NCBI GenBank assembly: GCA_964195945.1
Contig: CAXMRC010000090.1
Location: 48,967-112,966 of the forward strand
Direction: 5' to 3'
Length of the DNA stretch: 64,000 nt
Origin: JAAETI01 sp964195945
GTDB taxonomy: Bacteria > Actinomycetota > Acidimicrobiia > Spongiisociales > UBA5794
Shown here: in pieces, positions 1 to 8,175 of the stretch
Numbering within the stretch: the first letter of the stretch is position 1
Layout: each line of letters opens with the position of its first letter
Program-made: the position numbers and the translations under genes
Notes under the pieces: model-generated
The model's input: only the letters and a program-made list of their open reading frames with translations
Told to the model about the DNA's origin: nothing
Databases searched by the model: none

Positions 1-1378
1 GACTCAGGTCGCGGTAAGCCTCGCCCGGGTCTTCGACTCGTGGCTGCCTGCTCCGTCGATGGGCACGACGCCGGCCGGCTATCTCACGTTCTCCGACCAC
101 ACCGAGACCGAGCCGCGGCGAAACAAAACCGTGGTGAATGCCATCTCCAACCACCGCAGACTCCACTGTGGAGAGTTGGGTGCGAACCGGTAAGGCATGA
201 CCGGCCTCGCCGAGCAGGCGAGAGATTCTCTCGGCAGCGCTGCCGCCATCCATCGCGACAACAATCTCGACTCCACGACTCTGCCAATGCTGCAACGCCC
301 CCGCAATCGACTCGGCATCGCCGGCAACTGCGTCGATACCCCTCAGCTCAACGATATCGTCGCCGGGACCGGCCGCTACCGGTGGCGCTTCCACATACAC
401 CCCGTCACTGAACTCGAGATATAGAGCGGGGTGGTCTTCCGGCTCGGGAGCGCCACTCCCCCATGTTGGTGCCAGAGTTGCAGCCAGATCGAACTCCTCG
501 CCGCGCAATTCCTCGCTGCGGGCTCTGGCCTGAACCGGATCGAAGACGATGGTGTAGCGGGGGGTCGTAGTGTCAAGGGTGCTTTGTTCTTCTGCGAGCC
601 ACGGCAGCCATGACTCCAGGCCTTGAAAGGAGAGTCCCGCTGCGATTCGATCCCATGTCTCAGCCGCCCACGGTTGTTCGGCAAGAAGAACCGCAGCCTT
701 GGCTCGGACGCCGGGATCTGGTCTTAGCTCGTGGGCTGGGAAAGCCTCGACCCGATCGACAAGATCAACTGATCGTTGGGATCCGATACCGAAGCTGCGA
801 ATCTCGTCGACGTCATCACCCCAGAACTCGACGCGGAATGCCTCGGTTCCCTGGGCCGGGAATACGTCGATTATGCCGCCCCGCACCGCAAATTCGCCGC
901 GGCTCTCCACCCGGTCGGTACGGTGGTAGCCGTGAACTGTCAGTTCGGCGAGCAGCCGGTCAAAGCCGTGGTCTTCACCAGACTGAATGATTACAGGCGC
1001 GATGGCTGACGGGCTCAATCTCTGGGTGGCGGCCCGCACCGAGGCGACAATGATGGTGCCAGCACCGCCGGTCTCTAGCTCATAGAGCGCCTGGGCTCGA
1101 TGAGCCATCGTCACCACATTTGGAGATACGTGCTCAAAGGGAAGGGTGCCCCATGCCGGGAGGTGCCATGCCTGATCGCTGAATAGGCAAACGTCGTCGA
1201 AAAGTTCCTCAGCAGCACGCTCGCCGGGCACCACTGCCAATACCGGCCGGTCTAGATGCCGCGCCATTCCGGCAAGGCTGAGAGCGCGTACGCCGGGTGG
1301 CACCACAAGCCGACCCGATTCTTCAGGGACAAGCGACTTGGGCCATACAGAAACAAGAGGTTCAAGAGGAGCGCTCAC
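1..1378 (-). CDS. mfd: Transcription-repair coupling factor Mfd, N-terminal part (cut by window edge)
   Basis: Reading the minus strand from a GTG at 1378 gives an open frame of about 459 codons that runs off the left edge. It matches the non-catalytic UvrB-like N-terminus of Mfd. Visible hallmarks are LPAWGTLPFEHVSPN near residues 73-87, VASVRAATQRL near 111-121, and the strongly conserved RGEFAVRGGIIDVFP near 160-174, followed by FRVEFWGDDVDEIRSF. The last residues in the window (GFVSPRLGLGVVGE, then an Arg-rich stretch) correspond to the segment before the RNA-polymerase-interaction domain. That domain and the RecG-like translocase would lie outside. Mfd removes stalled RNA polymerase at lesions and recruits UvrA. 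It lies downstream of pgsA on the same strand, separated by a hairpin-rich gap. The family is certain; the exact start is likely. Confidence 0.93.
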   Translation of the reverse strand, partial: MSAPLEPLVSVWPKSLVPEESGRLVVPPGVRALSLAGMARHLDRPVLAVVPGERAAEELFDDVCLFSDQAWHLPAWGTLPFEHVSPNVVTMAHRAQALYELETGGAGTIIVASVRAATQRLSPSAIAPVIIQSGEDHGFDRLLAELTVHGYHRTDRVESRGEFAVRGGIIDVFPAQGTEAFRVEFWGDDVDEIRSFGIGSQRSVDLVDRVEAFPAHELRPDPGVRAKAAVLLAEQPWAAETWDRIAAGLSFQGLESWLPWLAEEQSTLDTTTPRYTIVFDPVQARARSEELRGEEFDLAATLAPTWGSGAPEPEDHPALYLEFSDGVYVEAPPVAAGPGDDIVELRGIDAVAGDAESIAGALQHWQSRGVEIVVAMDGGSAAERISRLLGEAGHALPVRTQLSTVESAVVGDGIHHGFVSPRLGLGVVGEREIAGRRRAHRRSRQPRVEDPGEAYRDLS

Positions 1379-1398
1379 AGACGCCGCAGGGTAGCCGT

Positions 1399-1553
1399 CT
1401 GCCCTTCGGGCAGATTCGACTTCGCCTGCCCGTAGGGCAGGTTTGCAGAAGATCGGGCCTGCCACCCCCGCAGGTTTGACTTCGCCTGCCCTTCGGGCAG
1501 ATTCGACTTCGGCGGCCCGTAGGGCAGGTTCGACTTCTGCTCTGCAGAAGTCG
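1399..1553. repeat. Cluster of short perfect hairpins between pgsA and mfd
   Basis: Within 155 bp there are at least six inverted repeats. CTGCCC-TTC-GGGCAG occurs at 1399-1413 and again at 1486-1500. CTGCCC-GTA-GGGCAG is at 1426-1440. Weaker versions lie at 1459-1473 and 1512-1526. A longer stem, CGACTTCTGC-TCT-GCAGAAGTCG without the break, spans 1531-1553. The hairpins are linked by a recurring GACTTCGCC or ATTCGACTTC spacer, so the block is also a direct-repeat array. No protein family is recognisable in any frame across it. It resembles REP/BIME-type intergenic palindromes. Confidence 0.8.
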
Positions 1554-1587
1554 TCGCTCACAGGGGATCGGGCGTGTACCCCCCAAG

Positions 1588-1635
1588 CAGAATCTGTTCC
1601 GCGGAAGATCAGGCCTTCCGTCTCGGCAGATTCTG
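1588..1635. terminator. Long stem-loop just downstream of pgsA
   Basis: CAGAATCTG at 1588-1596 pairs with CAGATTCTG at 1627-1635, and an inner CGGAAG/CTTCCG pair lies within the loop. It sits 10 bp past the pgsA stop codon and could end or stabilise the pgsA transcript. There is no T-run on the minus strand, so it is not a canonical intrinsic terminator. Confidence 0.4.
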
Positions 1636-1644
1636 TGAGCGCGG

Positions 1645-2229
1645 CTATTCGTCGCCGGTGCGGACCTCGATCTGTTCGCTGAGAGTGAAAGCACCAGAGT
1701 AGCGACGGAAGTAGTCCCAACCCGACAGAACAGTCGCAATGACGGCGACTAGCATCAGCCATTCATCAAGAAAGAACGGTCCAACCTCAGACCCGGACCG
1801 GATTAACGCAAACCCGATCGCAACGAACTGGAACGTTGTTTTGCTCTTGCCCCAGAAACTCGGCGGGACTGTAGCCTTATCCAGAGCAGCAACTGCGCGC
1901 AGCCCCATCACCGCAATTTCTCGTCCAATAATGATGAAAGCAGCCCACGACCAGGCTCGGCCGACCTCGATCAGGACCAGCAAGCTCCCGACAACAAGAA
2001 CCTTGTCCGCAACCGAGTCGAGAAAAGCTCCGAGTACCGTCGTCAGCTTCCAGCGGCGTGCCAAATAGCCGTCTGCAAAATCGGTCAACGCTGCGGGAAC
2101 AAACACAGCAAGTGCTATCCCAAATGCATGATCGATTTGGTCGGACAGCAAGACAAACGTCATGACCACGGGAGTCAACACTATCCGGGCGAGCGCTAAC
2201 AGGTTTGGAACATTGAGCGGTTGGGCCAT
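1645..2229 (-). CDS. pgsA: CDP-diacylglycerol--glycerol-3-phosphate 3-phosphatidyltransferase
   Basis: A 194-aa integral membrane protein with the CDP-alcohol phosphatidyltransferase signature. The residues are DFADGYLARR near 69-78, then a spaced G, then LDSVADK, fitting D-x2-D-G-x2-A-R-x8-G-x3-D-x3-D with both aspartate pairs present. The start MAQPLNVPNLLALARI matches the usual PgsA N-terminus (NxPNxLTxxRI). The enzyme makes phosphatidylglycerol phosphate, the committed step to PG and cardiolipin, in the cytoplasmic membrane. Other family members (PIP or cardiolipin synthases) cannot be excluded from the motif alone, but length and N-terminus favour PgsA. It is preceded by a decayed aminotransferase and glpK on the same strand. 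Confidence 0.88.
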   Translation of the reverse strand: MAQPLNVPNLLALARIVLTPVVMTFVLLSDQIDHAFGIALAVFVPAALTDFADGYLARRWKLTTVLGAFLDSVADKVLVVGSLLVLIEVGRAWSWAAFIIIGREIAVMGLRAVAALDKATVPPSFWGKSKTTFQFVAIGFALIRSGSEVGPFFLDEWLMLVAVIATVLSGWDYFRRYSGAFTLSEQIEVRTGDE

Positions 2230-2238
2230 GGCGTGATA

Positions 2239-2590
2239 TTAATCGCGCTGATCGATCAATTCCTCTGCGGCCCCGAGAGACCCATCTCCGCTTCGACATC
2301 GAGGCATCTCGGTGCCTCCACCGCCATCACATCGCCCGGGTCGATGAGAATCTTGCCCAGCCAGTTCAGCACCCCCCGGCGATCCGCTGGTCACGAGCAC
2401 CCGATCCGTACTCATCGAACCCGTTGGCAACCAGCGCACCCATCGACTCCATCGGAAAACTCTCCGGTGGGGGAATCCCCCCAGCGAGCGAAATGGCCTG
2501 TGGACGGGCCACGACCTTGAGGATCTCGCGGATCGCGCTGACGTTCATCCGTGCCGTTCGTGCGGCTAGTTCGAACTCGATCGGGGCCAC
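2239..2590 (-). pseudogene. Decayed class I/II (LysN/MocR-like) aminotransferase remnant
   Basis: A GTG at 2590, directly after the glpK stop, opens about 60 codons that look like the start of a 2-aminoadipate-type PLP aminotransferase: MNVSAIREILKVV, then ISLAGGIPPPESFP. After FDEYGSGA the homology continues in other frames. RVLVTSGS appears in one frame, and LNWLGKILIDPGDVMAVEAP in a third. The stretch between them, where the intact family has tens of residues, is largely missing. The gene is therefore broken by a deletion and at least two frameshifts, and the C-terminal three quarters with the PLP lysine are absent. The nature of the fragment is clear; the substrate of the ancestor is not. 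Confidence 0.75.
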
Positions 2591-4069
2591 CTATTCCACC
2601 CAGTCGAGGCTCCTATCGACTGCCTTCTTCCAAGAGCCATACAGTGCGTCTCGTCGGCTGGGCTCCATGTCCGAGGTGAATCTGCGATCTTCGGCCCAGT
2701 GGGTGCGGAGCTCGTCGATACCCGACCAGAATCCTGTCGCAAGTCCGGCGGCGTATGCGGCACCGAGGACCGTGGTCTCAATGATCATCGGACGAACCAC
2801 GTCTACATCGAGAATGTCGGCCTGGAATTGCATCAGGAGCTCGTTGACGACCATGCCGCCATCCACTTTTAACTCGTTCATCTCAACGCCGGAATCTGCT
2901 TCCATGGCCTCGAGTACGTCGCGGCTTTGATATGCGACCGCTTCGAGCACGGATCGGGCTACGTGGCCGGCCTCGCTGAATCGAGTTAGGCCGGCGATGA
3001 TGCCCCGTGCATCGGAACGCCAGTAAGGAGCAAACAAACCGGAGAAGGCCGGCACGAAGTACACGTCTCCGTTGTCCTCGACCGACGCAGCCAATGGCTC
3101 AACATCAGGGGCCGCTTCGATCATCCGCATCTGATCGCGCAGCCACTGCACGCCGGAACCCGCTATTGCCACTGACCCCTCGAGGGCGTAGCGGGCCTTG
3201 CCGTTTGCCACCTGGTACGCAACGGTGGTCAGCAGACCCTTGGTCGAAGGGACTATCTGCATCCCGGTATTCAAGAGCATGAAACAGCCTGTCCCATATG
3301 TGTTCTTGGCGTCGCCGGGGTTGAAACACGCCTGCCCGAACATGGCCGCTTGCTGATCGCCCAAGATGCCGGCAACCGGAACACCGTCTAAGACTCCCGT
3401 GCCTCGTCCAATAAGCCCTATTGATGGCACGATCTTGGGGAGCACCGACTTGGGGATGTTGAAGATAGAGACGATTTCTTGGTCCCAGTCCAGCGTCTCG
3501 AGATCCATGAGCATCGTTCTGCTGGCGTTGGTTACGTCGGTGACGTGCTGGCCCGCCAACTTCCACATGATCCACGAGTCCATGGTTCCAAAACGAACCT
3601 CGCCGGCGATGGCACGGCCCCTGAGGCCGGGAACGTTGTCTAGCAACCAGCGCAGCTTGGGACCGGCAAAGTAGGTGGCAAGAGGAAGACCCGTTTTGGA
3701 CCGGAAGCGATCGGCGCCGACGTCGCCGCCGAGTTGGCGACAGAGTTCGTCAGTTCTGGTGTCCTGCCACACGATGGCTGGTGCCAGTGGCTCCCCGGTG
3801 GTGGCGTCCCACACGAGCGTTGTCTCGCGTTGGTTGGAGAGACCAACTGCCGCGAGTTCGGAACGGTCAATCCCGGCGTCGGCGAGAGCCGCAGCAATGA
3901 CCTCTTCGGTATTTTCCCAGATCTCCGTGGCGTCGTGTTCAACCCACCCCGGCTGGGGCATCAATTGGGCATGTTCCTTCTGGGCCATGCCGACGAATGC
4001 TCCGCCGTGATCCACGATCGCAAATCGAGTGCTTGTCGTTCCTTGATCGATTGCCCCAACGTATGCCAC
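2591..4069 (-). CDS. glpK: Glycerol kinase
   Basis: 492 aa, the normal length for GlpK of the FGGY kinase family. The N-terminal phosphate-binding loop is GAIDQGTTSTRFAIVD (residues 5-20). The glycerol-contacting NQRETTLVWD segment is near 80-89, DSWIMWKL near 165, and the second-domain GILGDQQAAMFGQ near 235. The start is a GTG after an AAGGGG-type ribosome site. It phosphorylates glycerol with ATP to sn-glycerol 3-phosphate for lipid synthesis or catabolism. No glpF or glpD is adjacent; it stands between pth and the aminotransferase remnant. The nearby phospholipid genes pgsA and plsY use the product, but no operon link is visible. Confidence 0.95.
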   Translation of the reverse strand: MAYVGAIDQGTTSTRFAIVDHGGAFVGMAQKEHAQLMPQPGWVEHDATEIWENTEEVIAAALADAGIDRSELAAVGLSNQRETTLVWDATTGEPLAPAIVWQDTRTDELCRQLGGDVGADRFRSKTGLPLATYFAGPKLRWLLDNVPGLRGRAIAGEVRFGTMDSWIMWKLAGQHVTDVTNASRTMLMDLETLDWDQEIVSIFNIPKSVLPKIVPSIGLIGRGTGVLDGVPVAGILGDQQAAMFGQACFNPGDAKNTYGTGCFMLLNTGMQIVPSTKGLLTTVAYQVANGKARYALEGSVAIAGSGVQWLRDQMRMIEAAPDVEPLAASVEDNGDVYFVPAFSGLFAPYWRSDARGIIAGLTRFSEAGHVARSVLEAVAYQSRDVLEAMEADSGVEMNELKVDGGMVVNELLMQFQADILDVDVVRPMIIETTVLGAAYAAGLATGFWSGIDELRTHWAEDRRFTSDMEPSRRDALYGSWKKAVDRSLDWVE

Positions 4070-4095
4070 CTGATCCCCTTATGGTTGAGTGGTGC

Positions 4096-4671
4096 TCAGC
4101 TACCGCCGCTGGATGATCCTGTCAGGTGCTGTGCTGCTTGACCTCCGTCAACGACGAACCGTTCCACGACATCGGCTGCTAGCTCGATGAGAAGATCGAT
4201 CTCCGGCTGCTCCTTCGACGCAAAGCGGCGCAACACAAAGTCGGCGGGGTCCATTCTGCCTGGCGGACGGCCAACTCCACACTTGAGCCGCCAGAACTCC
4301 TGTGATCCGAGCGAACCAATAACCGAGCGCGCGCCATTGTTGCCGCCCGAGCCCCGGTCATATTGCAGACGCATGCGGGCAAACGGCAAGTCGATGTCAT
4401 CATGCAGAATTAGGAGGCCATCAGGTTCTGAGCTGAAGTAGCGGAGCAACGGAGCAACCGCTTGACCCGACTCATTCATGAACGTGGTTGGCATTGCCAG
4501 CACCGTGCGGACACCTTCGATGCGGACCTCGCTCACCTCGGCGCGGACCGTGCGCCTGGCACGTCTGAACGACCCCCCGTGACGACGGGCGAGAGCAGCA
4601 ACAACGTCGGCTCCGAGATTGTGCCGCGTGTGCTGATAGCGTTCGCCAGGGTTGCGAAGCCCGACGATCAC
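4096..4671 (-). CDS. pth: Peptidyl-tRNA hydrolase
   Basis: 191 aa, the standard length for bacterial Pth. Catalytic-site residues are recognisable: N7 in GLRNPG, H17 in YQHTRHNLG, D in ILHDDIDLPF near residue 92, and GGNNGARS near 109. The family usually reads GLGNPG, so Arg6 is a minor deviation. The enzyme recycles peptidyl-tRNAs released from stalled ribosomes. The start is GTG at 4671; the frame has no alternative upstream start before the rplY stop 33 bp away. It follows rplY on the same strand, the common rplY-pth pairing, so co-transcription from the promoter upstream of rplY is likely. Confidence 0.95.
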   Translation of the reverse strand: MIVGLRNPGERYQHTRHNLGADVVAALARRHGGSFRRARRTVRAEVSEVRIEGVRTVLAMPTTFMNESGQAVAPLLRYFSSEPDGLLILHDDIDLPFARMRLQYDRGSGGNNGARSVIGSLGSQEFWRLKCGVGRPPGRMDPADFVLRRFASKEQPEIDLLIELAADVVERFVVDGGQAAQHLTGSSSGGS

Positions 4672-4703
4672 GGGAACTGAAGAAGAAGAGGTCGAGGAGA
4701 CGG

Positions 4704-5372
4704 TTACCCCTCTTCCTCCACAACAGCTTCTTCGCCTTCTTCGCCTTCGGCAAGTGGTTCGATTGGCTCGCCGTCTTCGTCGACCTCGGTGAGCACCGCA
4801 ACCTCTTCCTCCACGCGAGGGAGAAGGACGGTGACGAGCGGTCGGTCAAGCTCGTCGGTGTATTCAACGCCTTCGATGACGGGAAGGTCGGAGACCTTCA
4901 GCGTGTCGCCGGTAGCCATCTCTTCGATGGCGACCGTGATTGAATCCGGAATCGCAGCGGGAAGAGCCAAGATGTTGACTGTCATGGCGATGGATTCGAC
5001 GAAACCACCGTCTTCGATGACACCGAGCGGCGTTCCGACGTAGTCCACACGGATCTCGGCGGCAATGGCCTCGTCCATGGAAATCTGGATGAGATCAAGA
5101 TGAATGACCTCGCCACGCACCGGATGACGCTGTACCTCACGAGCGACAGCGAGGACTTTGTCGCCACCCTCGATATCAACGTTGATAAGGGCGTTACGAC
5201 CAGCTGCAGTGTGCAGGACGCCGTAGAGCTCACGACCGTTGACGGTGATTGACTTGGCATCAACATTCTTGCCGTAGACCATTGCCGGAACCAAGCCTTC
5301 GCGTCGTAGACGCTTGGCCGGGCGCGTCCCGAATACAGCGCGGGGCTGGGCGCGTAGCGTCACCTGGTCCAT
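4704..5372 (-). CDS. rplY: 50S ribosomal protein L25 / general stress protein Ctc (bL25, long form)
   Basis: 222 aa of the TL5/CTC form: an N-terminal 5S-rRNA-binding L25 domain (residues 1-95, with RxxFGTRPAKRLRREGLVPAMVYGK) and a C-terminal beta domain (100-190). A very acidic low-complexity tail rich in EEGEE follows, typical of actinobacterial bL25. The start is ATG at 5372 with an AGGAGA ribosome site. It sits directly upstream of pth and probably heads a two-gene operon. A good sigma-70-like promoter is visible about 80-105 bp upstream. Confidence 0.95.
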   Translation of the reverse strand: MDQVTLRAQPRAVFGTRPAKRLRREGLVPAMVYGKNVDAKSITVNGRELYGVLHTAAGRNALINVDIEGGDKVLAVAREVQRHPVRGEVIHLDLIQISMDEAIAAEIRVDYVGTPLGVIEDGGFVESIAMTVNILALPAAIPDSITVAIEEMATGDTLKVSDLPVIEGVEYTDELDRPLVTVLLPRVEEEVAVLTEVDEDGEPIEPLAEGEEGEEAVVEEEG

Positions 5373-5449
5373 TGTTCACGTCTCCTCGTAAATGGTAAAT
5401 CGGGTTTGGGGCGCCGCACAGATGCTGCGAACGCGATAGAACGGCCCAT

Positions 5450-5478
5450 ATTATGCGCTATTGAGCGTCGCTAGGCAA
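5450..5478 (-). promoter_or_regulatory. Candidate promoter for rplY-pth
   Basis: On the minus strand TTGCCT (5478-5473) and CATAAT (5455-5450) are separated by exactly 17 bp, matching 4/6 and 5/6 positions of the sigma-70 consensus. It is placed to give a leader of about 70 nt before rplY. The rest of the 305-bp gap (5373-5677) shows nothing else beyond the ribosome site of the divergent YCII gene. Confidence 0.5.
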
Positions 5479-5677
5479 AGAGAAGACCCGGGGCCACCTT
5501 CTACTACCGAGGAAATCCCGCGACAGTGAGAGGTCTTGCGACAGATTCAACGGCTCTTCAGGTGCTGACGGCGGGCGTAGTTCAGGAAGTTTCTGTTCAC
5601 AGAGTGTCCTCAATGGACGATCCCATTCGTAGGTAGGGTGAGTGCGGGAACCGCCCGCAACAACGCAAGGAGCACCA

Positions 5678-6040
5678 ATGAGCCAGTACCTGTTGTCTAT
5701 GCACACCGTAGAGGGCGAGACCCGCACCCAGCCGACTCCCGAGGAGATGCAGACGTTCATGGAGCGCATCAATGCCCTCGAAGCGGATATGAGGGCAACC
5801 GGTGCGTTTGTCTTCACGGGGGGACTCCATGGTCCCGACACGGCGACGGTAGTCCGCAGGAGCGACGGCGAACTTGTCATGACTGACGGGCCGTTCGCTG
5901 AGTCAAAGGAACACATCGGTGGGTTCTACGTCATCAACGCCGACGATCTCGATGCCGCGTTGGCCTGGGCCGGCAAGGTCGTAGACGCGGTCAACCATCC
6001 GATCGAAGTCCGCCCGTTCCACGATTCGCGCGGTGGCTGA
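5678..6040 (+). CDS. YCII/DGPF-domain protein
   Basis: 120 aa starting at ATG 5678, which has AAGGAG 6 nt upstream. The protein is a single alpha-beta YCII-related domain with the diagnostic DGPFAESKEHIGGFYVI near residues 70-86 that gives the DGPF name. Molecular function is unknown for the family. Such proteins are the standard partners of ECF42 sigma factors, and here the next gene begins inside the last codons of this one (8-nt overlap). A role in ECF42 signalling is the usual suggestion; nothing in the sequence shows the signal. Confidence 0.9.
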   Translation: MSQYLLSMHTVEGETRTQPTPEEMQTFMERINALEADMRATGAFVFTGGLHGPDTATVVRRSDGELVMTDGPFAESKEHIGGFYVINADDLDAALAWAGKVVDAVNHPIEVRPFHDSRGG

Positions 6041-7346
6041 GGGCGTGACTCATGTCGCCGCCGATCGGGAAGCGACCACCGTTGGGCGCGTCTTCCGTGA
6101 CGTGTACGGCCAAGCAGTGGCGACGCTGGTCCGCGTCTTCGGCGACATCACGCTTGCCGAAGACGCGGTCCAGGATGCATTCGTCGTGGCCAGTGACCGA
6201 TGGCGCCACGATGGTATTCCGCCCAACCCGGCGGGGTGGATTATTACCACGGCACGAAACCGCGCTATTGACGATTTCCGCCGCTCGGCGCGGGGCCGGG
6301 AACTCCACGAACAGCTTCGGGCAGTCGCCAGCCCATCGCAGGACTCGGGGGCTGACGCCGGGAACGCTTCAGGCCCGTGGGGAGAGGACGGACCTGTGAG
6401 CGATGACCAACTCCGACTTATCTTCACCTGCTGTCACCCGGCGCTACGAACCGAGCACCAGGTTGCCTTGACCCTCCGCCTGCTGGGCGGGATGAGTGTC
6501 GATGAGGTGGCCCGCTCGTTCCTGGTCAGCGAGTCGGCGATGGCGAAACGACTCGTCAGGGCCAAATACAAAATCAAGGCCGCCAAAATCCCTTATCGCG
6601 TCCCAGCGGAAGCCGATCTACCCGAGCGGCTCCGCGCGGTCCTATCGGTGGTGTACCTCATCTACAACACCGGGGCCGACGGTCGGGAACGCGCCTCGTT
6701 GCGGATCGACGCGATTCGACTCGCCCGCGCACTGGTCAAGTTGATGCCCGACGAACCCGAGGCAGCCGGGCTGCTCGCACTGATGCTGCTCAGCGAGTCG
6801 CGGGTACTGGCACGCACAGCCGAGGGAGCTCTCGTGCTCCTGCGCGATCAGGACCGGGCCGAGTGGGATCACGCCATGATTGAGGAGGGACACAGCATCG
6901 TGCACGCTTGCATTCGTCGTGATCAACCAGGACCCTTCCAACTCCAGGCCGCGATCCAAGCCGTTCACTGCGATGCCGATTCGTTCGAAGTAACCGACTG
7001 GCACCAGATCGTCGCTCTCTACGACCACCTCTTCACGATCATGCCTACGCCCGTGGTTGCGCTTAATCGAGCCATCGCCATTGGAGAGATCGAGGGCCCC
7101 GGAGCGGCGCTCACCGCGCTCGACGCAATCGCGCCCGACCTCGACAACTATCACTTGATGCACGCGGCCCGCGGCTCAACATTGCGTCGACTCGGAAAAC
7201 GAGACGCAGCGAAAGCCGCCTACGAACGCGCCGTCCACCTCGCCGCGACGGACACAGACCGGCGGTTTCTCGAGCAACAAGTCAAAGCGTTGACCGACTC
7301 ATCTAGTAGCGGGGACGGCGACGCTGTAGCCGCTAGCCGGCGATGA
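6033..7346 (+). CDS. ECF42-type RNA polymerase sigma factor
   Basis: 437 aa, far longer than a plain ECF factor. Residues 15-90 are region 2 (VFRDVYGQAVATLVRVFGD, then AEDAVQDAFVVASDRW) and residues 130-190 are region 4 (HQVALTLRLLGGMSVDEVARSFLV, then AMAKRLVRAK). The remaining 240 residues form the helical DUF6596/TPR-like extension typical of ECF42, including VYLIYNTG and FQLQAAIQAVH. No anti-sigma gene is nearby, as expected since ECF42 members are thought to be controlled through their C-terminal extension and DGPF partners. The start is GTG 6033, overlapping the YCII gene. The 3' end overlaps the convergent yjbQ-like gene by 14 nt. Confidence 0.92.
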   Translation: MAEGVTHVAADREATTVGRVFRDVYGQAVATLVRVFGDITLAEDAVQDAFVVASDRWRHDGIPPNPAGWIITTARNRAIDDFRRSARGRELHEQLRAVASPSQDSGADAGNASGPWGEDGPVSDDQLRLIFTCCHPALRTEHQVALTLRLLGGMSVDEVARSFLVSESAMAKRLVRAKYKIKAAKIPYRVPAEADLPERLRAVLSVVYLIYNTGADGRERASLRIDAIRLARALVKLMPDEPEAAGLLALMLLSESRVLARTAEGALVLLRDQDRAEWDHAMIEEGHSIVHACIRRDQPGPFQLQAAIQAVHCDADSFEVTDWHQIVALYDHLFTIMPTPVVALNRAIAIGEIEGPGAALTALDAIAPDLDNYHLMHAARGSTLRRLGKRDAAKAAYERAVHLAATDTDRRFLEQQVKALTDSSSSGDGDAVAASRR

Positions 7347-7737
7347 AGCTGAACCTGACTGCTCGGTCCGGATTGTCGGTGTTGGGGTCGATGAGCACGA
7401 TCGACTGCCATTTCCCCAAGCCGAGCTCGCCCGCGATCACAGGTACCGAGGTCGACGGCGAGACAATGCCGGGAAGCACGTGGTCCGCACCGTGCCCCGG
7501 GCTGCCGTGCCTGTGTCGGTAGCGGTCAACCCGAGGGATCAGGTCATCGATGATGCTCATGAGATCATCGTCGCTCCCCGCTCCGGTCTCGATGATTGCG
7601 ATGCCGGCGGTGGCGTGCGGCACAAAGATGTTTAGCAGCCCATCACCCGCTCCGCTCACAAAGCGGGCAGCCTCTCTTGTGATGTCAAATACACCCCTTC
7701 TACTCCCGGTGTGGATGCTGATGACCTCGGTCTTCAT
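7333..7737 (-). CDS. YjbQ/UPF0047 family protein
   Basis: 134 aa, the full length of the small UPF0047 fold. Conserved features are HATAGIAIIETG near residues 41-52, the DRYRHRHGS segment with clustered histidines that resembles a metal site, GADHVLPGIVSPS, and LGLGKWQSIVLID with a final FSFIAG. Some members have been described as secondary thiamine-phosphate synthases; the physiological role is uncertain. The start ATG at 7737 overlaps the stop of the aceK remnant by 4 nt (ATGA), suggesting it was once translationally coupled to it. Confidence 0.9.
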   Translation of the reverse strand: MKTEVISIHTGSRRGVFDITREAARFVSGAGDGLLNIFVPHATAGIAIIETGAGSDDDLMSIIDDLIPRVDRYRHRHGSPGHGADHVLPGIVSPSTSVPVIAGELGLGKWQSIVLIDPNTDNPDRAVRFSFIAG

Positions 7738-8175
7738 GTGGATCGCCCCCTTCTTCTCACGCCCGCTCCGAGACGACGACTTCTTTCGTACGGGAAGATC
7801 TCGATCACCTCTCCGGCTCGAACCCGGTCTTGGACCCGTTGCCAGAATCGAACCCCGAACAGGTCTGCGTGGTGCTGCTCGAGCACTTCACGCAGCTCAC
7901 CTCGCACCCCAAGGAAATTGCGAAACTCCTCGGGGAAGACATCGCTGTCCCCAACCCCGAACCACGGTTCTGCCGACATCTCGCGGTCTGGATCCAACGT
8001 CTGCGGCATCTCCCGAAAGTTGCACTCGGTGAGTTTGGTCAGCTCGTCATAGGCCATGCCAATCCCTGGCTTCGAACCGTTCCCCCGCCCGTTCAGTTAT
8101 CGCGGCGAACTCGTCGCAGTAGTCCTGAAATTCGCTAATCGCGATCTGTGCGATGTGGTCCGCGGACCCGGTCAC
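7734..8175 (-). pseudogene. aceK: Collapsed isocitrate dehydrogenase kinase/phosphatase (AceK) remnant
   Basis: Two separated pieces of AceK are joined. From a GTG at 8175, overlapping the prs stop as GTGA, about 40 codons resemble the AceK N-terminus (ADHIAQIAISEFQDYCDEF, then FEARDWHG) and then stop. In another frame 8057-7734 encodes the AceK C-terminus: YDELTKLTECNFREMPQ, PWFGVGDSDVFPEEFRNFLG, FWQRVQDRVRAGEVIEIFPY. Intact AceK is about 570-600 aa, so some 430 residues, including the kinase core, are deleted. The 107-aa downstream piece has its own ATG and could be translated, but it cannot have the known activity. Confidence 0.82.

Noticed and set aside
1399..1553. CRISPR-like array
   Set aside because: The repeat units are self-complementary, 15 bp, with variable short similar spacers and no cas genes nearby.
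5458..5916. 152-codon minus-strand frame over the YCII gene
   Set aside because: It is antisense to the well-supported YCII protein and lacks recognisable motifs.
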